Positions 31,301 through 40,409 of a DNA stretch of 64,000 bases are shown here, piece by piece. Source of the stretch: Closterium sp. Naga37s-1 (lineage: Eukaryota > Streptophyta > Zygnematophyceae > Desmidiales > Closteriaceae); assembly GCA_947471745.1 (NCBI GenBank), contig CANJKZ010000013.1, positions 1,178,001 to 1,242,000 of the forward strand. Direction: 5' to 3'. The stretch's first letter is position 1; every line of letters begins with the position of its first letter. The translations under genes were made by a program, and so were the position numbers. Below the pieces are notes generated by a model. It was not told where the DNA came from. It searched no databases and saw only the letters and a list, made by a program, of their open reading frames with translations.

Positions 31301-32839
31301 CTGGCCTTTTGAGCACTAACCATGGAGCATGTGCGTATGCATGTGCGTGTACTGTGCGTGTACTGTGCGTGTGTGTCCATGTGCATGTGCATGTGCATGT
31401 GCATGTGCTTATGCATGTGCTTATGCATGTGCGTGTGCATGTGAATGCCTGTGCATCTGCATGTGCATGTGCATGCCTGTGCATGTGCATGTGCATGCCT
31501 GTGCATCTGCATGTGCATGTGCATGCCTGTGCATGTGCATGTGCATGTGCATGTGCATGTGCATGCATGTGCATGTGCATGTGTACAGGGTACCTTTGGT
31601 CATAATGCAGAGCGAAGAGCGAAGAGAAGGAGGAGGCAGCGTGCACGTGGCGGGCGTCTAGCATGAAGCTGGCGTCAAGCACCCACAGCGCCTTCACAGA
31701 CAGCCCTGCCGCCAAGGCTGTGCCTCGCACCCCCGCCAGCGACACCAGGCGCGCTGCTGTGCTGCCCTGGTGGTGGGAATGGGGGCAGGGTGGAACACAA
31801 CCGCGGGTTGGGGAACAGGAGTGCGGGAGGAATGGGGGTTGAGAGCGCGAGAGTGGGAGATGTGAGGTAAGGTCAATCAATGACACCAGAAGGTATGATG
31901 GCGTGAGCAAGCAATACGAACATGCGGAGCGGAGAGGAGGTGAGGACGTTTGAGGCGCGTCAAAAGATACCAGAGGGTATCATGGCGTGAGCCAGATGAA
32001 CATGCGGAGCGATGCGATGCGACGATGGACAGAAGGCATGCCGATTCATCAAGCTTTGCTTGCGAGAAGATATACGCGAGGAGACAACAACGAGAGTCGT
32101 TGGGCGCGAGCGAGCGCACCTCTGTTATAATCACAACGTCGTATTGGAATAGCCCAGAAAGCACCGCCGCGCATGACTCCTCGGAGGAAGATCCCAATCG
32201 GAACCACCGATCGTGGTGGTACTGCGAGCTCCCAATCGGAACTGGCCTGCGAAGCCCCGCGAAACCGCCGAGTAACGCGACGAGACCCGTCGCGAGCAGA
32301 GCAAGCAGAGCAAGCAGCAGGCGTTTGTCGCAGAGGAAACGGCCAGAGGCCAGCAGCGGAAGCAGCAGCGCGGCAGAGGCGCGGCGCGGGGGCGTGAGGC
32401 TTCGGCGACGGAAGAGGGAGTGGCGGCGGGAGCCGTGGGCTGAAGCTTGGGAATGGGAATGGTTGCTCGTCGTCGCAGCCGCCGCCGCGCCAGACGCTTG
32501 GGGTGCGGCTCCATGATAGAGCAGCAATGAGTCGAATGATACTGAAGATGATGATAACGATGATGGTGCTGATGATGAAGCAGCGATGCCAGGTGGTGAC
32601 TTGTTGAGAGCAACAGGTGTTGGTGATGCCCTGAGGGATGGAGGAGAGCCCCGCGACCTGACACAGAGTAGTAGCAGAGAAGTGTGAGGGAGGGACAGGT
32701 TAGTAGCAGGAAAGTGGGACAGATCAAGTAGCAGAAAAGTGTGAGGGACAGACAGTGGCCACTTTATAACGTAAGGGGTGGGGGTTTGGGGTTGGGGGGG
32801 AAAGTGGGGAATGATGCGTGAAGTGTTCTGGGGCCTCAT
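25350..32839 (-). CDS. Carbohydrate sulfotransferase, type II Golgi membrane protein (about 11 exons)
   Basis: Exons 5' to 3': 32120-32839 (ATG at 32839), 31594-31766, 30954-31038, 30321-30506, 29842-29973, 29038-29280, 28366-28573, about 27840-27899, then the sulfotransferase exon about 27207-27510, 26270-26407, 25677-25859, 25350-25496. The family (Sulfotransfer_2) moves sulfate from PAPS to glycans. Evidence is the 5'-phosphosulfate loop IQKVASTSWKMW, the 3'-phosphate motif VAFVRHPLPRLLSAHGDKL, and the typical end LCGLDIIKYDIAGKYETLQE. Exon 1 has one membrane span (LLLALLALLATGLVALLGG) after a basic segment. The stem between span and catalytic domain is long and not recognised. Phases agree across the joins I checked, except that 27840 lacks a GT donor (aag|gc). 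The 29038 exon also uses a gc donor. It could be two adjoining genes. Confidence 0.7.
26675..27140 (-). repeat. Three partial copies of the sulfotransferase 3'-phosphate-binding exon
   Basis: The intact exon (27207-27510) ends RNVSMWNE|gtgggttgctg. Copies of its 3' part with donor lie at about 26945-27140 (REMGEDDVMFHMTRRDLLKV, FVRHPLPRLLSAHGDKLANG, NVSLWNE), about 26812-26920 (VVFVHHPLPRLLSAHGDKLA, Arg to His in the key motif) and about 26685-26715 (HVSMWNE only). The length shrinks stepwise towards the 3' side. Confidence 0.8.
27510..27527. repeat. Uninterrupted G run
   Basis: About 17 consecutive G (C on the coding strand) form the polypyrimidine tract directly before the acceptor of the PAPS-binding exon. 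Similar G runs occur at about 29456-29474 and 30101-30118. Their lengths in the assembly may be unreliable. Confidence 0.85.
27640..27760 (-). repeat. Copy of the sulfotransferase PAPS-binding exon start
   Basis: This copy has the ggcag acceptor and encodes EKLGVMFCQIQKVASTSWKM, WMRSERGLQHIASYFH, then diverges. Compared with the intact exon at 27207-27510, Tyr is replaced by Phe and FKHIT by LQHIA. It lies upstream in gene order, so it is a 5'-biased copy, while the copies on the other side are 3'-biased. Confidence 0.8.
28042..28365. repeat. 14-bp minisatellite built on a splice donor
   Basis: About 23 units of catctctcaccgtc run up to the 3' end of exon 28366-28573. On the gene's strand the unit is gacggtgagagatg: it contains the exon's own donor (gacg|gtgaga), so the array is a row of about two dozen donor-like sites inside the intron. 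Variants (ccgccc, ccatcc) are scattered. Confidence 0.9.
29285..29400 (-). repeat. Copy of the stem exon start at 29280
   Basis: This repeats the exon's first part (TPLDSCPGCPANLSLLIPPS, CSNCHTLPFSHS), with an intact-looking cag acceptor (ctgatgag on the + strand). Differences are few: Val to Ile and Thr to Ser. It then joins a purine-rich (on +) intron tract like the one after the real exon. Confidence 0.7.
30036..30150. repeat. Long polypurine tract (polypyrimidine on the coding strand)
   Basis: Over 100 bp are almost only G and A on the + strand, with a G run at about 30101-30118. It is intronic and on the coding strand forms an extreme C/T tract, typical of introns in this window. Confidence 0.8.
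31070..31160 (-). repeat. Copy of the stem exon at 30954-31038
   Basis: The segment FSVDDVTTACVADLLE of that exon is repeated, with its gccag acceptor, upstream in gene order. The two also share the short flank cgacgactttt plus gaggcgcctcaaaa, which occurs again near 30770-30830, so exon and intron pieces have been copied several times. Confidence 0.75.
31330..31582. repeat. (ATGTGC)n hexamer array
   Basis: About 250 bp of atgtgc units with interspersed atgcctgtgcatctgc variants lie in the intron after exon 31594-31766. Alternating purine-pyrimidine sequence of this kind can form Z-DNA; no function is claimed. Confidence 0.9.
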
Positions 32840-33010
32840 AGATTATCTTTTTTATCTCTCAAAACCGAATGTTATGCTCATGCAGCCAACATCACACGCA
32901 CGTTTTGTGATGTGCCATCAGGAGGGCACTATGGATGCTCATATTGAGATTAATCCACGACCTCGTCGTCTGGCCCGTCGATTGAACCGACTCCGAGTCG
33001 CTGTCTGACT

Positions 33011-33062
33011 GTCAGGTGCCTTTTTGAGTCTGACTCAAAAATCGACTAAGAGTTGACTCAAG
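33011..33062. promoter_or_regulatory. TGAGTC palindrome upstream of the sulfotransferase gene
   Basis: A perfect 21-bp palindrome (arms tttttgagtc and gactcaaaaa around one t) lies at 33021-33041, with another ttgactca at about 33053-33060. They are about 180-220 bp upstream of the ATG at 32839. The TGAGTC core is the one clustered before the MORN gene. It could be a bZIP site or an AT-flanked hairpin. Confidence 0.4.
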
Positions 33063-34429
33063 ATACTGAACCGGCTTGATGTCTTTCCGTCAGAAGCCTT
33101 TTAAGGAGAACGTCAGTCTAAACTAGACAGCACACAATCTGGCTGAAAAAACGGGAGCTGCTGTGACTGATTCGCGCGGAAAGCGATGCGAACAATACAT
33201 GATGCTCGTCACGAATCATGCTTGATCATTATTCATTAGCCGCTACTACCACGCTTCCTCACGATTTCCGATTCATCATGAGCAGCAACTACACGTCGTC
33301 ACGGAAGGGAAACTAGCACTAGGACGGTGCTCCTCTTACAATGAGGGGACGGAGAGTCGCGTCGCGCCATGGCAGCGGAAGACCTCGTACCGCACCGATC
33401 TTCAGGTGATTCGCTAGCTTTGTTCGTTGCGGCGGGTGAGACCAGGGGCGTCACCGACCAACGCCTTGGTACTACAGGACAAACAGCAGTACAGTGACCA
33501 CTACAGTAAACTACTTCTAGTACAGTACACTAATCCGTCGTACTACTAATTACCCTGCCCGTGGTTCTGCAGAAGCATCTTCTCTGGTTCCGCTGCCCGT
33601 GGTTCTGCACGCGGGTTCGGATCATTGCACACAGGGGATGCAGTACAACGCATTACAGCGTCAGGGGGTACCGTCACTAGTACTTTACCGGTACAGGTAT
33701 ACCTTTACTCGAGGAATCTTCAGGAGAATCTATGATTGGTGCCGCGCCGCAGCTAGGGTATTCCTTTCCCTCTCTGCTGCTGGTGCCAACTGTGCTGTGC
33801 CGCAAACAAAGCTCCACCTTGCAACCGCGAGCCTCGTAAATGTGAATTGCTGCAGGGTGGCGTGACTGTGTCGAGCTCATGGTAAGTACGTGTACAAGGT
33901 GCAGGTGCACTCTGCTCTGCTCCGCCAGAGATCCAGGGAGCAGTGCTGCTTTCTTACTGCATCTATCTCTCCTGTCTCCCTCCCTCTACCCCAACCGTCC
34001 ATATTCCTCCCTCGGTACATCCGAGATTCCGCGTGTTCGAGCGAGCCGGTACCCCCAACGCCGCACAGCGGGACACGCGCGACGCGAACCCCCACTTCGC
34101 TGCCTTCCTGCGGAAAGCCCTAGAGAAACTGGGCGGCCGCCAAGGGGGTGCCATACCAGCACTGAACCCAACACCCGAATCTCGTTACTCTGCAAAGTAG
34201 AAAAGAAGAAAAGAATACCAACAAAAGGTATGAATTAACATGCTAATATTTAGTGCATGCACATCTCACCGAAATCAGTGAAATCTCGGTGAAATCCACG
34301 TCTCCTCGAATTTTTTTGGAGGACAGGGTGTCTCTCATTATTACCCAGCGAACAAGGAACCGGATCCATCAAATCCATGTGGGTTACGAATCATGTGGTT
34401 GAGGATTTGAGGATTTTCTTGACATCAAT
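33063..34429. other. Spacer without a confident gene
   Basis: A + strand frame ending at 34198-34200 (RFRVFERAGTPNAAQRD, NPHFAAFLRKALEKLGG, ESRYSAK) looks like it could be a last exon, but I found no upstream exon or ATG and do not recognise it. The rest shows short repeats of agtacagt around 33480-33540 and nothing else. Confidence 0.3.
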
Positions 34430-35076
34430 TACCAGCTTAGATGCGGGGCGAGCCATGGACGGCGGCCACTACCGTGGAAGATCGCTTGTGGTCGGAATGT
34501 AGGGTCGGAAAAGGCCGACGTGGAACGATGGGCTGATGTACCAGTTGGCAGGCATTATGAGGTGAGCAATGACATGTGTTATCATGTGGCTGATCTTGAA
34601 TAGGCCGCGGTAGTAAGGTCGAAGTTTTGGCCAAACAGGCGGTTCTGAGTGTTGAGCAGTACGAAGTCTCTTGACTGGTACGTGTCGGCGTTGCGTTTAG
34701 CGATAATAGTTGCCTTCTTATATTGCTTCTTCTGCACGGGTTCGTGCATCTTGCAATATCCCAGCGAACTGTTCGGCCTGATGGGCACTGTAAGGTTTTC
34801 CCCATAATTGAGGTAAAGTGGTGATTGTTTCGTCGTTCTTGAGGCGAAGCACCCCACAACAGAGAATCTCGTTGCCGAATTAGTTACTAGAATTTCCATC
34901 ATCGTCGGCACCCGCGATCGCCTTTGAGGACTTCAAGCAGACACTTGTCAGCTGCCCTAGCGGGGTTGTGGCAGGACCATCGTGCACAACATTTGAAACC
35001 CTAGAAAATGTGGCCCTTACGAACCCGGATATCAACGAACAACTGCACTGGGTTACAAATCTGTTGATACATGGGG
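34430..35076 (-). mobile_element. Ty3/gypsy remnant, integrase C-terminal part
   Basis: On the - strand, broken frames encode the end of a gypsy integrase: SPLYLNYGENLTVP (compare the conserved SPF-NYG motif), then the basic KKQYKKATIIAKRNADTYQS and FVLLNTQNRL, which match the stretch before the chromodomain-like GPF region. Several frame changes follow down to about 34437. It is the 3' part of the element whose 5' part is at 46174-49320; the copia insertions A and B lie between. Confidence 0.7.
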
Positions 35077-35081
35077 TGCTG

Positions 35082-35220
35082 TGTTAGAATCCTTAGCTAG
35101 GTGAGGAATGATCATTAGGTAAGGGAGAGGGAGTACAAGAGTGTCGAGAGAGTTGGGTTATACCCTCTAAGGTGTGACCCTACACAACCTAGAGTAAGAA
35201 CAGAACAATATGTTTTGACA
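35082..35220 (-). repeat. Copia A 3' LTR
   Basis: 139 bp, identical by eye to 41748-41886. The element's polypurine tract adjoins it at 35221-35235. It is the 3' LTR because the element is read on the - strand. Confidence 0.95.
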
Positions 35221-35467
35221 CACCCCCATAGGTGAAGTAGGGGATAGCCAAACCTAACAGTGGTCACAAGACCAGTCAAGCAAGAGAACAAGCAAGGCAA
35301 AGCCCAGGGTGGATCTCAAGGACACCACACAATCTGAGCACAAGCAGGCGGCCACAAGGCCAGTTCACATGCAGATTTATAATAGCAAGGCAGTACACCG
35401 ATCACAACCTAGCAAGAGTAAACATGCAGGTATAAAGATATATATAGCAGTGTACAACAAGAGCAAG

Positions 35468-38400
35468 TCAAGCAACCAGCAGGTGAGGCAGAGTGGGCAC
35501 AAGCCCAAGAGCAGTGCAGAAACGCTGATGATCACCAGCCCCAAGGGCCTTGGTGAAGACATCAGCAGTGTTGGCCCGAGAGGCCACGTAAGCAAGGCGC
35601 AGCTGACCACGCTGCTGCAGCTCACGCGCAAGGAAGTAGCGCAAAGCAATGTGCTTCGTTCTGTGCTCCAGTCTCTGCTCGCGACACAAGGCAAGCATTG
35701 CCTTGTTGTCGACGTACACAACTGGAGGAGAACGAGGCCGCTCCCCCAAGTCGGTCAGCAGGTAGGTCAGCCAGCGGAGCTCCTGTGCAGCCATGGCCCC
35801 AGCGTAGATCTCGGCCTCACAACTGGAACCAAGCACAGAAGAAGAACGAGTGGACCTCCACGAGACAGAACCAGCGCCAAGACTGAAGGTGTAGCCCTGT
35901 GACGAACGCTGAGTCGCCTGGTCGTCGGCCCAAGAGGCGTCAGAGTGTCCTGTGAGGACCACCGAACCCCGTCCTCCAAGCACGAGCCCCATGCCCGATG
36001 TGCTGCACAAGTAACGCAGTACCCTAAAGTGCACCTTTCGGTGCCTGCCGGGTGCCACGTAGCGAGCCAGAAGGCTGAGAGGGTACGCGAGGTCAGGTCG
36101 TGTGCACGTCATCAGGTACATGAGGCAGCCCACAAGCTCTGGGTACGGACCACTCGGCTCTACGGACTCGTCCGAAGGTGGAGCTGAGAGCGAGTGGCCG
36201 GTAGCCAGAGGAGTGGGCTGTGGCGAGGAGTACGTGAAGCGGAAGCGCTGTAGGACCTGGTGCACCATGTGTGACTGAGTCAGGGTGATGGTGCGCCGTG
36301 GTCTCTCCCGGGTGATCTGCAAGCCAAGATAGCTCCGCAGCTCACCCAGGTCAGTGCAGGTGTGTCTCTCCTGCAGCTCCGCCTTCACTAGGGCCAGTGC
36401 CTCAGTGTCAGCAGTAGCAAAAACCAAGTCGTCGACGTACACGAGGATGTAGAACGGCGGCAGAGTAGTGTCGGTGCGTAGAAACAGCGACGGGTCAGCA
36501 GTCGAAGGAGCAAACCCAAGAGCCGCAAGTGTCGTCCTCAGTGTGTCGTGCCACTCGCGGGGCGCCTGACGCAAGCCGTACACTGGTCGCCGTAGGCTCC
36601 ACTGGGTACCCTCAGGAAACGACCCAGTGAAGCCCTGTGGACGGCGCAACCAGATGGCCTCGTGAAGGCTACCCTGCAAGAAAGCTGTCGAGAACTCGAG
36701 GGACTGCAGCTCGTAGTCACGCTGAGCTGCAACGTGTAGCAACACCCGAAGAGTGGTCATCTTCGGGGTGGGGGAGAAGGTCTGAAAGAAGTCGACCCCC
36801 TCACGCTGACTGAAGCCTCGAGCAACGTAACGTGCCTTGAAGGCAGGCGGAGAACCCGGCGGCCGCTTCACCCTGAAAATCCACATGCCACTGACGATGT
36901 TCGCCCCAGGTGGGGGAAACTCGTCGACGTAGGTGCCTGTGGACTTCCAGGAAGCCATCTCTGCGTCCATGGCTGTCTGCCACTGAGAGGAGTACTCACC
37001 CGAAATCGCCTCCCTGTAGGAGCGCGGGGTGGGGATGTCAAGTGCATCCGGGTCTCCCTCAGGGGCAAGCAGCATGGTCGCGTGATGGGGTGAAGCGGCA
37101 GCAAGGCACTCCAGCTCCTCCTGTCTGTCCTCAAGAACGTCACAGCCAAGGGCAGTGCAGCCAAGAGCAGTCTCACCCCCGACGGACGGAGGATAGGCAG
37201 GGACAGGGTCAGAGACAAGACTCGCAAGGTAGTCGAGGCGGTACACAGCAGCAAAGTCAACGAGCTCAGCTACTAGGGCAGACGCAGCAGGAGACGAGAA
37301 CGTAGGGTCCGTCACAACCGTAGCAAGAAGGCGAGTAACAGTCGGACTGGACGCACGAGCAAGGTCAGACGGAGGGTCAGCAACGTCAGGCAAAGAGGAC
37401 GCAGGAGGTAACGGTAGGACAACACGCTGAGGAACAGAGGAAGGACGGAGTGTCATATCGTGAGTGCCGGGGACAGCCGGAGCACGCTGATGACGAACAC
37501 GAGGAACACGAGCACGGACAGCAGCTCTAGGCTCAGGCTCTCGACGCTCAGGGGTGGAAGCACGAGTCTCAGGCTCTCGATGCTCAGTCAGGGACTCTGA
37601 CACCGCAGTGTAAGGAGCAGGAGCAGGCAGTGGGGAGTGTGGTAGCAGCGGCGGCTGTGACTGGTCCGCCGGTGGACACAGCAACGGAGGAGTAGTACCT
37701 GCCACAGGGAAGCCAGTAGCACCTGGCTGAAGACTGAGAAGGTGGCGAAGAGCACCAGTAGCTCCACCAGGACCTCCAGCACCTCCAGCACCTCCAGCCC
37801 CAGCAGCTCCAGCTCCTCCAGCACCAGCAGCTCCAGCAGCTCCACGACCTCCAGCACCAGCAGTACCTCCAGTACCTCCAGCACCAGCAGCTCCACGACC
37901 TCCAGCACCAGCAGCACCTCCAGTACCTCCAGCACCAGCAGCTCCACCAGGACCAGTAGTACCTGCAGCTCCCCGACCTCCAGCACCAGCAGCACCTCCA
38001 GTACCTCCAGCACCTCCAGGACCTCCAGCACCAGCAGCACCTCCAGGACCTCCAGCACCAGCAGTACCTCCAGTACCTCCAGCACCAGTAGCTCCAGGTC
38101 CTCCGGTAGGAGCTCCGACGACACCAACACCAGAAGGACTCGCAGCACCCCCAGAGTCAGCACCCGAACTCGTAGCACCCCCAGAGGCAGGACCCTCGGT
38201 CTCAGCACTCGCAGGCTCAGTACCCTCACTCGCAGCACCCCCAGGCTCAGTACCCTCAGTCTCTGCTCCAGTGTCCACAGCAGCAGGCTGCAGAGGCGGC
38301 GAAGACGGCAGAGGTGGGAACCCGGGGGGTGTAGCCAGACGAGGAGAGCGGGCACCCCCGGACTCACCACCCCCAGCCCCAGCTCCAGTAGTCTCAGCTC

Positions 38401-40297
38401 CAGAGTCCACAGCAGCAGGCTGCGGAGGCGGCGAAGACGGCCGTGGCGGGAAACCCGGGGGGGTCTCCAAGCGAGGAGTGCGGCGAGTGGTCGCCGTGTC
38501 GTCGGCGATGGCGTCACCCCCCTCAGGTGAGTCAGAGGAGTCAGAAGAGATCTCAACTGGCTCATCCAAGGGGGGTGGGTCTACCTGGGACACACCTGAG
38601 GGAGCAGGACCCTGTGGGGGAAGGGGGTCTACCGGGGGGGGGACTGGTACCAGGAAGAGAGGTGCGAGAGGGACCGGGTGGGACGCGTGCGGGTGAAGTC
38701 GGTAGTAACAGACCGACTCGTCAAAGGTGACATCCTGAGAGGACAGAACACGACGCGAGGCAGGGTGGTAAAATTGCCAGGGTGAAGCGTCGGTGGGGAA
38801 GCCCAGGAAGACACAGCGGAGAGTGCGAGGAGAGAGCTTGCTCGCTTTGGTATCGCGAACAAGGGAGAGCGCGCCCCAGACCCGAAACGACGACGCATCA
38901 CCAGGCTGTCCCGTCCAACGGAGTGTGGGCGAGGTCTCTGGAGCAGAAACACGGGGCCAGAGGTTGAGCTGATGCGCGGCGTATCGGACCGCAAACGGCC
39001 ACAGGAAATGGGGAGCAGCCGCATGGATCATGGAGGTACGAGCGACCTCCATGATCAGGCCAATGCGATGCTCAGCGATCCCATTTTGCTGCGGAGAGGC
39101 CGGAAGCGTGAACGACTGGGCGATGCCCTCATCCTGGCAGAACGTCTCAAGGACGCCAGAGGAGAACTCACCACCCCTGTCAGAGTGCAGACGCAGGACT
39201 GGAAAGTCCCGCCGAAACCGCTCGCGCAGCTGGTGACGAGTAGCACGGATCCAAGGGATCAAGACACCACTGACATCCGCCTTGCGCCGCAAGGGGAAGA
39301 CTGTGGTGTAGCGTGTGTAGTCGTCAACCACCAGCAGGAAGTAGCGCTCCTGGTCCGTTCCACCGACGGGGGCCGGGCCCCACACGTCCATGTGGAGAGT
39401 CTGCAGAGGAGCAGTGGTCGGAGGAAACTCGGAGGAGTGAGGAGCGGCGCGCTGCCGCCCCTCGACGCAAGGAAGGCACGGCGGCGCAAGTGAGCGCGAG
39501 AGGGGGGGCAGGGTCTCAGGGAGGCCAGTGACCAGGAGCCGGGAGTGCATGCGGCGCAGACGCTGCAGGGAGGGGTGACCAAGACGGTGGTGCCAGCGCT
39601 GAGTCTCGTGCGTGAGTACTCGGCACGAGCAAGACGCAGCTAACTGTCCTGACGCAGACGCTCGACTCGACGTAGCTACCTGACCTGACTCAGCCACCTG
39701 TGCAGACGCAGTGGTCAGTGTGTACAGACTAGACCCAGGCTGTCGAGTGAACGTAGCCAGGTGACGGCCAGTCCGGGAGCACGTACAGATCGCCACACGC
39801 TGCCCTCCAGGAATAAAGGTATCAACCCAGACATCCTGAATGGCAGCGTTGCTCACCAAGTTCGTCGAGAACGTGGGGAGGTGGAGACCTGACAAAGAGC
39901 CGGAGGGGACTGCTGGACAAGGGAGAACCGTGGAGGCTCTCGCAACCACTGGGCCCCCAGAGGGGTCAGCCAGTGAGACTGGGACAGGTGCTGTGAGTGG
40001 TGTGACTGTGGTGCAATCACGGAAGAAGCAACGTGACGCGCCGGAGTCAAGCGTGAAAGTGTGCAAGACCTCAGCTGAGGCAGGACCTGTGGTAGTAGAC
40101 GCACTAGCAACTAGAGCGTCGGTAGACTCACGGGCACCTAGAGCTGCAGCAGACTCACTAGCACCTGGAGTGGCAGCAGACTCACTAACACCTGGAGTGG
40201 CAGCAGACTGACTAATACCTGGAGGGGCAACAGACTCACTAACACCAAGAGCAGCGGTCTTAACAGAACGATAACCTCCACCACCAGGACGACCTCG
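35468..40297 (-). CDS. Copia A pol: protease, integrase, reverse transcriptase, RNase H
   Basis: An uninterrupted frame of about 1600 codons follows a TAG at 40298-40300. In order: protease (FTLDSGASRCFF), GAG-pre-integrase zinc site (RWHHRLGHPSLQRL, CLPCVEG), integrase core (LHMDVWGP, LRLHSDRGGEFS, SPQQNGIAEHRI), a long Gly/Ala-rich linker (GAGGTGGAAGAGG type), reverse transcriptase (WIFRVKRPPGSPPAFKARYV, motif A, YVDDLVFATA) and RNase H (TGHSDASWADD, SCEAEIYAGA, YVDNKAMLAL, KHIALRYFL). In RT motif A the codon at 36695-36697 is GAG, giving SLEFSTAFLQ, where the related copies have SLDF; that position is the first catalytic Asp. So the enzyme may be inactive although the frame is intact. Confidence 0.93.
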   Translation of the reverse strand, partial: RGRPGGGGYRSVKTAALGVSESVAPPGISQSAATPGVSESAATPGASESAAALGARESTDALVASASTTTGPASAEVLHTFTLDSGASRCFFRDCTTVTPLTAPVPVSLADPSGGPVVARASTVLPCPAVPSGSLSGLHLPTFSTNLVSNAAIQDVWVDTFIPGGQRVAICTCSRTGRHLATFTRQPGSSLYTLTTASAQVAESGQVATSSRASASGQLAASCSCRVLTHETQRWHHRLGHPSLQRLRRMHSRLLVTGLPETLPPLSRSLAPPCLPCVEGRQRAAPHSSEFPPTTAPLQTLHMDVWGPAPVGGTDQERYFLLVVDDYTRYTTVFPLRRKADVSGVLIPWIRATRHQLRERFRRDFPVLRLHSDRGGEFSSGVLETFCQDEGIAQSFTLPASPQQNGIAEHRIGLIMEVARTSMIHAAAPHFLWPFAVRYAAHQLNLWPRVSAPETSPTLRWTGQPGDASSFRVWGALSLVRDTKASKLSPRTLRCVFLGFPTDASPWQFYHPASRRVLSSQDVTFDESVCYYRLHPHASHPVPLAPLFLVPVPPPVDPLPPQGPAPSGVSQVDPPPLDEPVEISSDSSDSPEGGDAIADDTATTRRTPRLETPPGFPPRPSSPPPQPAAVDSGAETTGAGAGGGESGGARSPRLATPPGFPPLPSSPPLQPAAVDTGAETEGTEPGGAASEGTEPASAETEGPASGGATSSGADSGGAASPSGVGVVGAPTGGPGATGAGGTGGTAGAGGPGGAAGAGGPGGAGGTGGAAGAGGRGAAGTTGPGGAAGAGGTGGAAGAGGRGAAGAGGTGGTAGAGGRGAAGAAGAGGAGAAGAGGAGGAGGPGGATGALRHLLSLQPGATGFPVAGTTPPLLCPPADQSQPPLLPHSPLPAPAPYTAVSESLTEHREPETRASTPERREPEPRAAVRARVPRVRHQRAPAVPGTHDMTLRPSSVPQRVVLPLPPASSLPDVADPPSDLARASSPTVTRLLATVVTDPTFSSPAASALVAELVDFAAVYRLDYLASLVSDPVPAYPPSVGGETALGCTALGCDVLEDRQEELECLAAASPHHATMLLAPEGDPDALDIPTPRSYREAISGEYSSQWQTAMDAEMASWKSTGTYVDEFPPPGANIVSGMWIFRVKRPPGSPPAFKARYVARGFSQREGVDFFQTFSPTPKMTTLRVLLHVAAQRDYELQSLEFSTAFLQGSLHEAIWLRRPQGFTGSFPEGTQWSLRRPVYGLRQAPREWHDTLRTTLAALGFAPSTADPSLFLRTDTTLPPFYILVYVDDLVFATADTEALALVKAELQERHTCTDLGELRSYLGLQITRERPRRTITLTQSHMVHQVLQRFRFTYSSPQPTPLATGHSLSAPPSDESVEPSGPYPELVGCLMYLMTCTRPDLAYPLSLLARYVAPGRHRKVHFRVLRYLCSTSGMGLVLGGRGSVVLTGHSDASWADDQATQRSSQGYTFSLGAGSVSWRSTRSSSVLGSSCEAEIYAGAMAAQELRWLTYLLTDLGERPRSPPVVYVDNKAMLALCREQRLEHRTKHIALRYFLARELQQRGQLRLAYVASRANTADVFTKALGAGDHQRFCTALGLVPTLPHLLVA

Positions 40298-40402
40298 CTA
40301 AATAACCCACTCACGAAGCTGCCGAGGGGTGGGGTCGTCCGGGAGAAGCAGTGCCCGCTGCTGTCCACCCCTGGCCGCAGCGACTGCCGCGGAAGTGGCC
40401 AT
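40298..40402 (-). pseudogene. Copia A gag remnant (34 codons)
   Basis: An ATG at 40402 opens a short frame, MATSAAVAAARGGQQRALLL, then PDDPTPRQLREWVI and TAG. It is in the same frame as pol. The end (PRQLREWV) matches the segment just before the zinc knuckle in gag of elements C and E, so nearly all of gag, including the knuckle, has been deleted. Read-through of the TAG would be needed to make pol from this ATG. Confidence 0.7.
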
Positions 40403-40409
40403 GACAGAC

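Noticed and set aside
33943..34200. Possible + strand exon ending ESRYSAK
   Set aside because: No ATG, no upstream exon with a matching donor and no recognisable family, so it is not called a gene.
37588..38565. Leu/Val-rich frame of about 325 codons inside copia A
   Set aside because: It is another frame of the Gly/Ala-rich pol linker; the pol frame is continuous and has the conserved motifs.
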